A DNA stretch of 64,000 bases, taken from assembly GCA_966250335.1 (NCBI GenBank), contig CBINGZ010000024.1, positions 15,898 to 79,897 of the forward strand. The letters are read 5' to 3'. Below are positions 41,911 to 51,024 of the stretch, piece by piece (position 1 is the stretch's first letter; every line of letters starts with the position of its first letter). The notes under the pieces were generated by a model that worked only from the letters and a program-made list of their open reading frames with translations, had not been told where the DNA came from and made no database searches. The translations under genes were made by a program, and so were the position numbers. The stretch is from OLB7 sp966250335 (GTDB taxonomy: Bacteria > Bacteroidota > Ignavibacteria > OLB7).

Positions 41911-43662
41911 ATGTCCTACTTCGATATCGTCTTGCGATGCGCATCCCGGAGCCTTCGGGTCGCTCTCTCTCTCTGGTTCGCCGCGGCCCTCTCGGTCGGG
42001 AGTGTGTCGGCGCAGTTCCTCGTCAGGAACATCAACACGGCGGGTGGTGGAGCGAACGGCTCGACCCCCGCGAAGCTCGTCGATCTGTCGGGGACCATCT
42101 TCTTCGCCGGGACCGCGGCGGGGACGGCACGGGAACTCTGGAAGAGCGACGGGACCGAAGCGGGGACGCTTCTGGTGCGCGACGTCAATCAGGGGAACAG
42201 GAACGGCATCGGCGACAACCCGGAACTGGTCGCGGTCGGGGAGACGATCTTCTTCATCGCGACCGACGGGGTCTCCGGTTACGAGCTCTGGAAGAGCGAC
42301 GGGACCGAAACCGGAACTATCATGGTAAGAGATATCCGCCCCGGGGCGGAAAGCTCCATGCCCGATATCGACGGTCTCCCCGCCGCGCTTACCATCTCCG
42401 GTTCCACCCTCTACTTCGTGGCGAACGACGGAACGCACGGGTTCGAACTCTGGAAAAGCGACGGCACGGCCGAGGGGACGGTGATGGTACGGGACCTCAA
42501 TCCCGGAGGGGATGCCTTCAGCGACCAGGAGATCCCGATGATCGATATCAACGGCACGATATTCTTCGGCGCCGACGACGGAACGAGCGGCGCGGAGCTC
42601 TGGAAGAGCGACGGCACCGGGGCGGGAACCGTACCGGTGAAGGATATCTACCCCGGCGCGGAGTCGTCGGTCCTGAAGTGGTTCGTCGATCTGGAGGGTA
42701 CGCTTCTCTTCTCCGCGCTCGACGGCGCGACGGGAGTCGAGCTCTGGAAAAGCGACGGCACGGCCGGTGGGACCACGATCGTGCGCGACATCCTCGACGG
42801 CACCGGAAGCTCCGTTCCGACCGGCCTCACCCTTCTCGACGGCTTCGTCTATTTCGCCGCGGCCGACGGCGACAGAGGGATCGAACTCTGGAGGAGCGAC
42901 GGCACATCGGCCGGCACGACGATGATCGAGGTGCATCAGGGGGCCGCGGGATCGCTCCCCCTCTTTCTGACCCCGGTCGGCGACAGGCTCTATTTTCTTG
43001 CGAACGACGCCGAGCATGGTGACGAGCTTCGCCTCTACGATCCCTCCACGGGCGCCGTGACGCTCGTCCGGGATATCAACCCCGGCACGCCGCACGGGCT
43101 TCTTCGCGGCCTCTCGCAACTCGTCTCGTTCGACGGGAAGCTCTACGTCGGCGCGCGGGACGGAGGGGCCTCGGCGGTCGGCCCGCTCGAGCTGGAACCG
43201 TGGGTCAGCGACGGGACGGAGGCCGGAACCCGGCTTCTCAGGGATATCTATCCCGGCACCGTCGGCTCGGCGCCGAAGGAGTTCACGGTCTCCGGCGAGA
43301 ATCTCTTCTTCTCCGCAAAGGACGATCGGAACGGACAGGAGCTCTGGGCCCTGAAGCGGAGCGGCTCATCGTCGACACCCCCTGTCGTATCGGGCGATGC
43401 TTCACTTCGCATCTCCCGGACCACTCCCAATCCCGCCAGGGAGACGATCACGATCTCATACACGCTGGCGCAGGCGGGAAAGGCGACGATGACGCTCCAC
43501 GATATTCTTGGAAGAAGATCCGCGATCCTTCTCGACACCTATCTTCCTGAAGGATCGCATACGGTGGAATGCGACGTCCGGGATCTTCCCGCCGGTCTCT
43601 ACTCATGCCGGCTCGTCGCGGGGGATGCGATCGTATCACGAACGGTGGTTGTCCGAAAATAA
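41911..43662 (+). CDS. T9SS-exported ELWxxDGT repeat surface protein
   Basis: 583 residues with a signal peptide (V-A-L-S-L-W-F-A-A-A-L, cut near V-S-A-Q). The mature part has about eight repeats of E-L-W-K-S-D-G-T-x-A-G-T with a V-R-D-I-x-P-G strand, the ELWxxDGT family, probably a propeller. The last 80 residues are a T9SS type A sorting domain (T-T-P-N-P-A-R-E-T-I to G-L-Y-S-C-R-L). It lies between the sensor kinase and the response regulator and should reach the cell surface. Ligand unknown. Confidence 0.85.
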   Translation: MSYFDIVLRCASRSLRVALSLWFAAALSVGSVSAQFLVRNINTAGGGANGSTPAKLVDLSGTIFFAGTAAGTARELWKSDGTEAGTLLVRDVNQGNRNGIGDNPELVAVGETIFFIATDGVSGYELWKSDGTETGTIMVRDIRPGAESSMPDIDGLPAALTISGSTLYFVANDGTHGFELWKSDGTAEGTVMVRDLNPGGDAFSDQEIPMIDINGTIFFGADDGTSGAELWKSDGTGAGTVPVKDIYPGAESSVLKWFVDLEGTLLFSALDGATGVELWKSDGTAGGTTIVRDILDGTGSSVPTGLTLLDGFVYFAAADGDRGIELWRSDGTSAGTTMIEVHQGAAGSLPLFLTPVGDRLYFLANDAEHGDELRLYDPSTGAVTLVRDINPGTPHGLLRGLSQLVSFDGKLYVGARDGGASAVGPLELEPWVSDGTEAGTRLLRDIYPGTVGSAPKEFTVSGENLFFSAKDDRNGQELWALKRSGSSSTPPVVSGDASLRISRTTPNPARETITISYTLAQAGKATMTLHDILGRRSAILLDTYLPEGSHTVECDVRDLPAGLYSCRLVAGDAIVSRTVVVRK

Positions 43663-43724
43663 TCGATGTACGATAAATCGGCCGCCGGACGAGCGGCCGG
43701 CATGAACGAGGCACGGGAGACGAG

Positions 43725-44372
43725 ATGAAACGACCGATGGAGGAGAGGTCGATCGTGGTGGCGATCGTGGAGGACGACGAGGCGATCCGTGTGTCGCTGA
43801 CCCTGATCATCGACGGTTCGCCCGGCTTTACATGCTGCGGCGGGTTCGCCAGCGCGGAGGAGGCGCTCAAGGCCCTGCCGGGGAATCCGCCGGACGTGGT
43901 GCTGATGGATATCGGGTTGCCCGGTATCTCCGGCATAGAGGCGACGCGGCTGCTGCGCGAACATATCCCCGATACCGATGTGGTGATGCTCACCGTGAAG
44001 GAGGACGACGACACGGTCTTCAGCTCGCTCTGCGCCGGCGCGACCGGTTATCTCATCAAGAGCATGCAGCCGGCGCGACTGCTGCAGTCGATCGACGAGG
44101 TCTATCGCGGCGGGTCGCCGATGACCGCCTCGATCGCGCGACGGGTCATCCGATCGTTTCAGGCGGCGCCGGCCGATTCTCCCTCGCTCACGCGTCGTGA
44201 GTCCGAGATTCTGGAACATCTCTGCAACGGCGAGAGCTATCGTGTGATCGCCGAAAAGCTCTACGTCAGCGGGCACACGGTCCGCGCCCACATCAAGAAC
44301 ATCTACGGCAAACTCCAGGTCAACTCGCGCGCCGCGGCGGTGCGCAAGGCGATGAGGGAGCGGCTGATCTGA
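43725..44372 (+). CDS. NarL/LuxR-type response regulator
   Basis: 215 residues: a receiver domain (1-125; acidic pocket E-D-D at 16-18 and phospho-acceptor Asp62 in L-M-D-I-G-L-P-G) and a LuxR-type helix-turn-helix (about 150-205, L-T-R-R-E-S-E-I-L-E-H-L, then S-G-H-T-V-R-A-H-I-K-N-I-Y-G-K-L). It is the likely partner of the kinase two genes upstream. GGGAG is well placed before the ATG. Its targets could include the surrounding surface-protein genes. Confidence 0.92.
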   Translation: MKRPMEERSIVVAIVEDDEAIRVSLTLIIDGSPGFTCCGGFASAEEALKALPGNPPDVVLMDIGLPGISGIEATRLLREHIPDTDVVMLTVKEDDDTVFSSLCAGATGYLIKSMQPARLLQSIDEVYRGGSPMTASIARRVIRSFQAAPADSPSLTRRESEILEHLCNGESYRVIAEKLYVSGHTVRAHIKNIYGKLQVNSRAAAVRKAMRERLI

Positions 44373-44413
44373 TTCATTCCACAACCCGCATTCATATCAT
44401 TCAGGGAGGTATC

Positions 44414-44872
44414 ATGCTGATCCCAAGGATCCTGCTTGTCCTGCTGCTTGCCTTTACCGTTTCGGCATGCGGCGACGACGCCCCAACGGACGACGGTGGG
44501 AACAACAACGGCGGAACATTCAAGAACGAAACGAAGGGAACGGTCAACGGAGCGGAGTGGAGCGCCACGAACATCATTGCCACGCGCAACGATATGGGGG
44601 GACTGACCGTGCTGACGTTCACCGCGCACGGCGCTGCGGAGTCGCGGATCTCGTTCGGCATCGCGAACGCTTCGGTCCGGGCCTTCACCATCGACGGCGG
44701 GCCGGTCCAGGCCGATTACAGGTACCAGGGGAAGTCGTTCAAGGGGAACGGCGGCACGATCACCATCGAGGTCCTGACCGACAAGGGGATGCGGGGAAGC
44801 TTCACCGTCAGCGCGGCGACGACAGGGGGGGAGACGGGGAGCGCGAGCGGAACGTTCGACGTCGGTTTCTGA
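44414..44872 (+). CDS. Small secreted lipoprotein (DUF6252-like)
   Basis: 152 residues with a lipoprotein signal (L-L-V-L-L-L-A-F-T-V then S-A-C, Cys as lipid site), a Gly/Asn/Asp linker and a beta-rich domain. It shares G-A-E-W-S-A-T-N-I early and F-D-V-G-F at the end with the lipoprotein at 18846. GGGAGG stands just before the ATG. It lies 41 bases after the response regulator gene and is probably in the same operon. Function unknown. Confidence 0.72.
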   Translation: MLIPRILLVLLLAFTVSACGDDAPTDDGGNNNGGTFKNETKGTVNGAEWSATNIIATRNDMGGLTVLTFTAHGAAESRISFGIANASVRAFTIDGGPVQADYRYQGKSFKGNGGTITIEVLTDKGMRGSFTVSAATTGGETGSASGTFDVGF

Positions 44873-44875
44873 GCC

Positions 44876-44931
44876 GATCCGCGGGTCCGGTGGAGCGAAT
44901 ACGGGGTTCCCTATCGCCGGACGCGCGGATC
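44876..44931. terminator. Long hairpin between convergent lipoprotein genes
   Basis: 15-base arms (44876-44890 and 44917-44931) complementary but for one position, around 26 bases, start four bases after the stop codon. Confidence 0.6.
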
Positions 44932-44942
44932 ATTCAGTTTCA

Positions 44943-45455
44943 TTATTCGACTTTTATATCGCCGTACGTTGTGTATTCCTCGGTCCCGCGGACGACCGCG
45001 ATGAAGGCCCGATAGATGCCCGGCGTCAGGTCGGCGAGGTTGAACTCTCTGACGTTCGTTCCTTCGGGCATGAACTCTTCCAGCAGAACCTTCTGGAGCT
45101 TCCCCGGAGCCGAGTCGAGCCAGATCCGCACCGAGTCGTCCTGTACCAGAGCGAGTCGTATCGAGACCCGCTCCTGCACCGGATTGGGAATTGCAGGGCT
45201 GAGGGTCAGTCCCACCTGCGGCAGCGAGCGCCAGTCGTCCGAGGCGTCGCCGATCGTTCCCAGCAGCCTGCCGTCTTCCGCCGTGAGCTGAATCCCGGTG
45301 AACCCGGCCCTGGTAGTGTCGGTCGTATCTGTCGTGTCCGTCTTGTCGTACTTGATGGTCTCATAGTCGCAGCCCGTCATGGTCAGGAGCATGAAGGAGG
45401 CAAGAAGCAGCATGAGGATGATGAGTCCCGAGCGAGGCGATGTCGTTGTCTTCAT
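44943..45455 (-). CDS. Lipoprotein with a T9SS-like C-terminal domain
   Basis: 170 residues. A lipoprotein signal (I-L-M-L-L-L-A-S-F-M then M-T-G-C) is followed by a low-complexity D-T-T-D-T-T-D-T-T linker. A domain of about 85 residues then resembles the sorting domain of T9SS cargo (P-A-I-P-N-P-V-Q-E-R-V-S-I, then L-T-P-G-I-Y-R-A-F-I). Unlike true cargo it has no passenger, and it carries a lipid anchor. It may be a membrane-tethered protein with the same fold. Upstream to 45627 is 172 bases without a clear motif. Confidence 0.65.
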   Translation of the reverse strand: MKTTTSPRSGLIILMLLLASFMLLTMTGCDYETIKYDKTDTTDTTDTTRAGFTGIQLTAEDGRLLGTIGDASDDWRSLPQVGLTLSPAIPNPVQERVSIRLALVQDDSVRIWLDSAPGKLQKVLLEEFMPEGTNVREFNLADLTPGIYRAFIAVVRGTEEYTTYGDIKVE

Positions 45456-45627
45456 GATAGGTGTTGTCCTGCTTCATTCGTGGTACGATCGATGCCTGTC
45501 GAGAGCATCCGTCACAAAGAGCGTGTCGATCCTTCATGACCCGACACGACCGCCGAATATAATCTCCACGACTCTCTTGAACAGAACAATTGCGCGCGGC
45601 TGTTCCTGACGATCACGCAGGTGACGA

Positions 45628-46611
45628 TCACTCTCTCCCCGGCATCTCGATCGAGATCACCTGGTCCAACCCTCGTTTGAATCCATCGGAATCGGATAAT
45701 ACTCGCGTCCTGGGCTCCACGAAGGGGAAGCGGAGCCCGCGGGCCCCTTCGTCCGGCGCCGTCGTTCCGTGACGGCGTACGATATGTTTATGGGATGTGG
45801 CCTCGGTATTGGTCGACATCTTCAGCAGAGGCGTCTTCACCTCCGCTATGCCGTGCAGCGCCGACCATTCGGCGGGCCAGGAGAGGACTTCCAGCAGCAG
45901 ATCGACCTCCTCGGCGTAACCGAGCTCGCGCCCCAGATCGAGAAGTCGTCGCCCGAGCGCGGCGCTCCGTTCGCACGAGAGGCTGCAGGGGAGATGAGGG
46001 AGCGCACCGAGGCCGAGCCGGGCCAGCATGAAGTTCGTCTCGACGGGACCGTCGATCTCCAGCGTCCGATCGTCGATCGCTTCCGGAGCGCTCGACAGCG
46101 CCGCCTGCCACATAGAGTCGACGGCGTCACATTCCTTCATGCCGCGATAGAATTCGACACAGCACGGCGGGTAGCCGAAGATCTCTCCCAGCGCCTCGAC
46201 ATCATCAGCTTCCCACGCCTCCCGGAGCCTCGGCAGAGTTTCGGCGCGGGCCACGGCGATATGGAAGAACATTGAGGCGGGATCATTCCCACGGTCGAAG
46301 AACGGTCCGCCGGAGAGGAGCTCCATTTCGAGCGGGAGCCCTTCCAGACCCGACTCCGCCCATCGTTGTCTGGCCGTGCTGAATGTCCCGAGCGACTCTG
46401 CGACGATCGCCCCTTCCCTGATGCCGTGCTCCACGGAGCGCCATAGTATATCGCGCCATGCCGTCGTGATCCTTCGGAACCGGGGCTCCCAGATCCTCCG
46501 TGCCGTATCGCCGACCCAGCTTACACGGACGAAGGGGTGAAGAGAGAAGTCGAGCGTCTCGAGCTTCCGGAAGCGGGAGCTGCTCCCTGCGTCGATCGCG
46601 ATATTCGTCAC
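45628..46611 (-). CDS. RiPP-cluster protein with PCCV motif (DUF483-like)
   Basis: 327 residues from a GTG that overlaps the stop of the radical SAM gene (GTGA), so it is coupled to it. The middle has I-F-G-Y-P-P-C-C-V-E-F-Y, a pattern I associate with DUF483-type proteins, and further on L-P-C-S-L-S-C, four Cys in two pairs that could hold metal or act in redox. The C-terminal third has L-S-W-P-A-E-W-S-A-L-H-G-I-A-E. No signal peptide. A longer frame reaching 47463 is only the shadow of the neighbouring gene. Function unknown; position makes it part of the RiPP pathway. Confidence 0.7.
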   Translation of the reverse strand: MTNIAIDAGSSSRFRKLETLDFSLHPFVRVSWVGDTARRIWEPRFRRITTAWRDILWRSVEHGIREGAIVAESLGTFSTARQRWAESGLEGLPLEMELLSGGPFFDRGNDPASMFFHIAVARAETLPRLREAWEADDVEALGEIFGYPPCCVEFYRGMKECDAVDSMWQAALSSAPEAIDDRTLEIDGPVETNFMLARLGLGALPHLPCSLSCERSAALGRRLLDLGRELGYAEEVDLLLEVLSWPAEWSALHGIAEVKTPLLKMSTNTEATSHKHIVRRHGTTAPDEGARGLRFPFVEPRTRVLSDSDGFKRGLDQVISIEMPGRE

Positions 46612-47813
46612 AGCAGTTCCTCCGCCGGTTGAAGAGCAGTATCGTGAGCCGAGCCTTCCGTGACGCGACGCATCGCCTCGACGATCGGTATCGACATGCC
46701 GAACCGCCACCCGTCGAGCATCGCCTGTTCGACGGCGGGCCGGGAGGGGTGGAGCGAGAGGGGAAGGGAACCCGCGTCGAGGATCTCCTTCTCCAGCCGT
46801 TCGTAGAGTCCCATCCAGACATGGCAATGTTCGGAGCGGTTTCTCCAGTCCCCCTCCAGCGAGGTGCCGGGACAGTTCCCCTTGCACATCAGGAAGAACC
46901 GGCACTCCCGGCAGCCGAGATATTCCTGCGGTGTATGGTAGAGTGCGATGTATCGTTCGAACCCTTCGCTCTCCGACTTCACGAAGTCTATGCCGTCCTT
47001 GTTGGTGCGCCCGCAGTTGCTCCTCTGTCCGTTCCCCTCGATCCCCTGAACGGCTCTCGTGGTGTACGGATCGCAGCCGGCCCAGACGCATGAGCAGACT
47101 TCGTCGCGGCCGTGGAGAAGTCGGCGCATCTCCTGGAAGAGATCGAAGCGGAGCGTGGTGAGGCGCTCGTTCTCGAACATCAGGAACGACTCGAGCATGG
47201 CAAGATTTTCCTCCGGAGACATCGCGTACTTCTCCCGGATCGCCCCCTGTTCCACCTCCAGCAGATGGAGCCGCGCGGAGGTCACTCCCATGCGTTCGAT
47301 CTCCAGCAGCCATTCGAACAGGAGCGGCAGCCGTTCCGGTGATCCGTTGCCTCGATGCATGGTGAGGATAAGGGCCGGAGGAATTCCCTCGGCGCAGAGT
47401 CGACGTATCGCATTGTGAGTCGCCTCGGTCGCGGCGCGCGTCCGCTCCAGCGTTCCCACCCATCGGACGTCGTTCAGCGCCCCGGGACCGTCCACCGATA
47501 CCCCAACCTGGACGCCGTACGCCTTGAACATCCTGATATGTTCGTCGTTGACGAGCACGCCGTTGGTCTGTATCTGATTACGACCGAACCGCGAGTACCC
47601 CCACGACCAGAGCTCCTCAAGGTCCCGTTCCGGCACCAGCAGCGGCTCGCCGCCGAAGAGGGTGAACGGCTCCCCGGCCGCCTCGATCGCCCGCATGATC
47701 CCCGGAAGATCGTACTGATGGAGGACATTGGCCGCGTCGCGCTGCGGGTTCTGGTAGCAGTACTGGCACTGGATGTTGCATTTCACACCCAGGGGACGCA
47801 CTTCGACGCTCAT
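46608..47813 (-). CDS. Radical SAM/SPASM peptide maturase
   Basis: 401 residues. The radical SAM cluster motif C-N-I-Q-C-Q-Y-C uses Cys12, Cys16 and Cys19 very near the N-terminus, followed by G-G-E-P-L-L for SAM binding. The C-terminal part has a SPASM-type set: C-G-R-T, then C-R-E-C-R-F-F-L-M-C-K-G-N-C-P, as in anaerobic sulfatase-maturase-like enzymes that hold extra Fe-S clusters. Such enzymes make carbon-carbon or thioether links, or oxidise side chains, in RiPP precursors. It overlaps both neighbours by 4 bases. Confidence 0.88.
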   Translation of the reverse strand: MSVEVRPLGVKCNIQCQYCYQNPQRDAANVLHQYDLPGIMRAIEAAGEPFTLFGGEPLLVPERDLEELWSWGYSRFGRNQIQTNGVLVNDEHIRMFKAYGVQVGVSVDGPGALNDVRWVGTLERTRAATEATHNAIRRLCAEGIPPALILTMHRGNGSPERLPLLFEWLLEIERMGVTSARLHLLEVEQGAIREKYAMSPEENLAMLESFLMFENERLTTLRFDLFQEMRRLLHGRDEVCSCVWAGCDPYTTRAVQGIEGNGQRSNCGRTNKDGIDFVKSESEGFERYIALYHTPQEYLGCRECRFFLMCKGNCPGTSLEGDWRNRSEHCHVWMGLYERLEKEILDAGSLPLSLHPSRPAVEQAMLDGWRFGMSIPIVEAMRRVTEGSAHDTALQPAEELL

Positions 47814-49801
47814 GGACGCTCCGCTGGTTGAAGTTCGTCGATCGTGTCGGGAGTGAACCGCTCCTCGGTCGACGGTTCGGCAGGTGGATCGAGAAGCGAG
47901 CCGACGGGGTTTCGCTCCAGCTTCTCCGGCGGCCGCACCAGCCTGCCGGTTTCGACCACCAGGGAGAGGGCCCGGCCTCCGTCGACGAGAATGTATCCCA
48001 GATCGACAAGTCCGTTGAATGTCGTCGTGTGATCCTTGTCGCTCTCCTCCGTCAGCTTCGCGAGCGTCCGTTCCACCTGCGCCGGCTCGCGGAACAGCTC
48101 GAGCATCCGCAGCTCATCGGGCTCCACGAACCTCCAGCGCTCGCGCGAGCAGAAGCGGGTATCCTTGATCGCGGCCAGCGGTCCGATATGGATCAGCATC
48201 AGGCAGGGGGGCTCTTCGCGATTGTCGGCGCGTCGTCGCCAGTTCGCGACCGCCTCGCGTATCGGCGCCACGTAATCCCCCGGATCGACGTCGGTGGGCG
48301 TGCCGTCGAAGAAGTAGGCGATCTCGGGAAGGAGGGAGGGATCGATGTCGTGGATCACTCCGTAGGCCGGTGTCGGGACCACGTCGACGAAGCCGAGCCT
48401 GGCCGACTGTTCGTAGTAGGGACTGAAGCGGTCGAGCCGGACCTGCGATATTCCCGACGGAGGATCGAGATGTTCGAGCAGGAGCATCACCTCGGCCATT
48501 CTCCGATACTGTTCCCCGCGCTCCCCCGGAAATCCCCACAACATGTTCCAGATCGATCGTATGCCGATCTCCTGACAGGTGCGCAGAAGCCGCACGTTCT
48601 GGAGCATCGACACCCCTTTCTCCATCAGGTTCAGGATATCGTCGTCCAGGCTCTCGATGCCGGGCTGAATCCACGTCACGCCGCCGCGCGCGATCTGCGT
48701 GAGCTGCTCGGCGGTCATGTTCGACTTGATCTCGTAGAAGAAGGTGAGCGGAGGAACCCGTTCGGCAAGGGGACGGAAGACCGTCTCCACATGCTGCATG
48801 TGCATGATGTTGTCTGCCGCCTCGAAGAGATCGACCCCCCATCGGGAATGGAGAGTATCGATCTCCTCAAGTATCCTGGCGGGAGATTTTACCCGGTAGG
48901 TCATTCCCTTGCCGTTCAACCCGCAGAATCGGCAGTGCTTCTTTGCTCCCCACCAGCAGCCGCGCGACGTCTCGAAGAGCATCCCCACATCCACGCGGTC
49001 GCGGTAGCTCATCAGCGAGAGGGTGCCGAAGTAGTCGTCGAAGCTGGGGATCGGAAGTTCGTCCAGGTCGGAGATGAATTCAATATCGCTGCTCGATCCG
49101 TTGAGTGAAATCGATACGGGGGGGAGGGAGATCGTGCGCCCTTCATCCCCGCGTTCCCGCCTGAAGACCCCGACTCCGTCGCCCGGCGGAGAGTCACCCG
49201 CCAGAATGCGCTGAGCCGCATCGGGAAACGATCTGTCGGATTCTCCCGAGAAGACGTAGTCGATGAAGGGATAGGCCGTCAGCAGCGCCCGTCCCATCGG
49301 CCCTTCGCAGTTGGCGCCGCCGAAGCAGAGAACGACCCCGGGGTTGAACTCCTTCAGCCGTCGCGCGATCGCCAGCGACGCGCAGGTCTGCTGGAAGCTG
49401 CTGGAGAAGCCGACGATCTGGGCGCCGGAGTCGGCCAGCTTCCATGCCGAGCGCTCGACGAACTCATCGGTCAGCTCGCGCAATTGCAGGACCTTCCTGA
49501 ACCTGTCGGTTCCGAGATAACCTTCGAGCCATCGGATATACTCCCGTTCCCCGGCCGTTCCGCGCTCGCCGTTCAGCGTACGCGCGAAGGTCCACTCGCC
49601 GATGAGAAACTTGGTGGCTGTACGCTCCGCGATATATTCGGTGATCTCTACTCCCGCCGTTTCGGCAAAGCGCATGTTGAGATATTCTATCCGCGTCGCG
49701 ATTCCGAGCGCCTCCAGCGACCCCTTCAACGTGCTGACGCCGAGCGCGGGGCGCACCACCGACAGGTAGGGGGCCGTGACGAAGATGACGGAATCGCTCA
49801 T
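47810..49801 (-). CDS. RiPP maturation radical SAM C-methyltransferase, B12-type
   Basis: 663 residues from M-S-D-S-V-I. The N-terminal third resembles a cobalamin-binding Rossmann domain (C-F-G-G-A-N-C-E-G-P-M-G, then F-I-D-Y-V-F-S-G-E-S-D). The core carries S-R-G-C-W-W-G-A-K-K-H-C-R-F-C-G-L-N-G, a CX7CX2C cluster motif that I recognise as the signature of the TIGR03975 group linked to RiPP precursors. Members methylate unactivated carbons. A helical C-terminal region of about 150 residues follows. A longer frame to 50971 covers the neighbour gene and is spurious. Start and stop both overlap adjacent genes. Confidence 0.9.
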   Translation of the reverse strand: MSDSVIFVTAPYLSVVRPALGVSTLKGSLEALGIATRIEYLNMRFAETAGVEITEYIAERTATKFLIGEWTFARTLNGERGTAGEREYIRWLEGYLGTDRFRKVLQLRELTDEFVERSAWKLADSGAQIVGFSSSFQQTCASLAIARRLKEFNPGVVLCFGGANCEGPMGRALLTAYPFIDYVFSGESDRSFPDAAQRILAGDSPPGDGVGVFRRERGDEGRTISLPPVSISLNGSSSDIEFISDLDELPIPSFDDYFGTLSLMSYRDRVDVGMLFETSRGCWWGAKKHCRFCGLNGKGMTYRVKSPARILEEIDTLHSRWGVDLFEAADNIMHMQHVETVFRPLAERVPPLTFFYEIKSNMTAEQLTQIARGGVTWIQPGIESLDDDILNLMEKGVSMLQNVRLLRTCQEIGIRSIWNMLWGFPGERGEQYRRMAEVMLLLEHLDPPSGISQVRLDRFSPYYEQSARLGFVDVVPTPAYGVIHDIDPSLLPEIAYFFDGTPTDVDPGDYVAPIREAVANWRRRADNREEPPCLMLIHIGPLAAIKDTRFCSRERWRFVEPDELRMLELFREPAQVERTLAKLTEESDKDHTTTFNGLVDLGYILVDGGRALSLVVETGRLVRPPEKLERNPVGSLLDPPAEPSTEERFTPDTIDELQPAERP

Positions 49802-50922
49802 AGGACGATCCTCCCGGCGGATGCCTCCGCGGGTTCGGCGCCGGCTGCGGGAATCGGTTCCCGCTCGATCGGAGGGGCAGGAGGTGTGAAGATGTCGAGA
49901 GCGCCGAGCACGGCGGCCTGCACGTTCAGCGACTGCATCTTCCCCGGCAGAGCCTTGTGAAGCAGCTCCACGTTGCGCGGGTTCCCGAACAGAACATCGC
50001 ATGCGTTGCATATCCCGTCGAAATCGTCGTCGACGCAGGGACGCTCGGTTCCGGCCGTGATCTGCCGAAGCATCGCGACAGGCCCTTCGAACGCCAGCCA
50101 CTGCATGACAGGGTCGGCGTAGGCGTTCCGGATCATCGTATCGAGGCTCTCCTTTCCCAGCTCGCCGATTCCCAGCCCATCGCGATACGGTATGACGCCG
50201 CAGCATGCAAGGACCTTGCCGTCCGGGTTGACGGAGAACTGACGGAGCATGGAGAGGCACGGTCCCTTGTACCCCCGTGCGCTGGCGCGGCGTCTCTCCA
50301 TCTCCTCCTCGGATATGTTCTCGAGCGCACGCCCAGTGCTGTTGATGAACGTTTCGTAGATATGGGCCTGGCCGCCTCCCCCTTCCGGCAGTCCGAGCAG
50401 ACGGGCGATGTAGGCGCCGTCGATCCGCGTATCGGGTCCGACGACGACGGCGATCTTCACCTCCAGCCCCAGTTCTTTCGCTGCGCGATATGCATGGACG
50501 ACGCTGCTCTCCTTGAGGTATTCGGCGTGCTGGTCGTCGTACGATATGGTCAGCCGTTCCAGACCGGCGGCGGCGAGCGGGGTCAGGAGGGAGAGGGCGC
50601 GCGCTTCGGTGGTGGCCCAGAACGCGCTGGTCACGACAGCGGAGCCGATGCCGTAGGAGCGTGCGTGACGGAAGGCGCGTTCCATGATATCGGGATGAAG
50701 GAACGGGTCCCCTCCGACGAAATCGAGTCGGCCGACGGAATCGATACGCGCGGCGTCGTCGATCGCCGCCAGGATCTCCTCGGCCGAGAGATGCGCGATA
50801 AAGGTCATGTCGGAGCTGAAGCAGCAGTGGGAACAGCGCAGGGGACAGCGATAGGTGATGTTGATCACAAGCTCCTGCGGAGAGATGCGGCTGGGGGAAG
50901 CAACGGTGCGTGATGTCGCCAT
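49798..50922 (-). CDS. Radical SAM enzyme with SPASM-like C-terminus
   Basis: 374 residues. The cluster motif C-P-L-R-C-S-H-C uses Cys26, Cys30 and Cys33, followed by F-V-G-G-D-P-F for SAM. The C-terminal part has C-L-S-M-L-R...F-S-V-N-P-D-G-K-V-L-A-C-C-G and a final C-N-A-C, a SPASM/twitch-like Cys set. GGAGGAG lies upstream of the ATG. It is the first enzyme gene after the precursor-hairpin region, and it overlaps the C-methyltransferase by 4 bases. The modification is unknown; epimerisation or cross-linking are options. Confidence 0.85.
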   Translation of the reverse strand: MATSRTVASPSRISPQELVINITYRCPLRCSHCCFSSDMTFIAHLSAEEILAAIDDAARIDSVGRLDFVGGDPFLHPDIMERAFRHARSYGIGSAVVTSAFWATTEARALSLLTPLAAAGLERLTISYDDQHAEYLKESSVVHAYRAAKELGLEVKIAVVVGPDTRIDGAYIARLLGLPEGGGGQAHIYETFINSTGRALENISEEEMERRRASARGYKGPCLSMLRQFSVNPDGKVLACCGVIPYRDGLGIGELGKESLDTMIRNAYADPVMQWLAFEGPVAMLRQITAGTERPCVDDDFDGICNACDVLFGNPRNVELLHKALPGKMQSLNVQAAVLGALDIFTPPAPPIEREPIPAAGAEPAEASAGRIVL

Positions 50923-51024
50923 TGGAAACGCTCCTCCATGAATAGTCGTGTAGGCGGCCGACGTCCTTCAAAACCCGGATCGGGACGGGCTCGTCACATG
51001 AATCGCGGGACGATCCGATCGAAA

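Noticed and set aside
46612..47463. Upstream extension of the PCCV gene
   Set aside because: It reads through the radical SAM gene in another frame with random-looking sequence; the GTG at 46611 with a 4-base overlap explains the start.
49802..50971. Upstream extension of the C-methyltransferase
   Set aside because: Arg/Ser-rich shadow of the neighbouring radical SAM gene; the real start is M-S-D-S-V-I at 49801.
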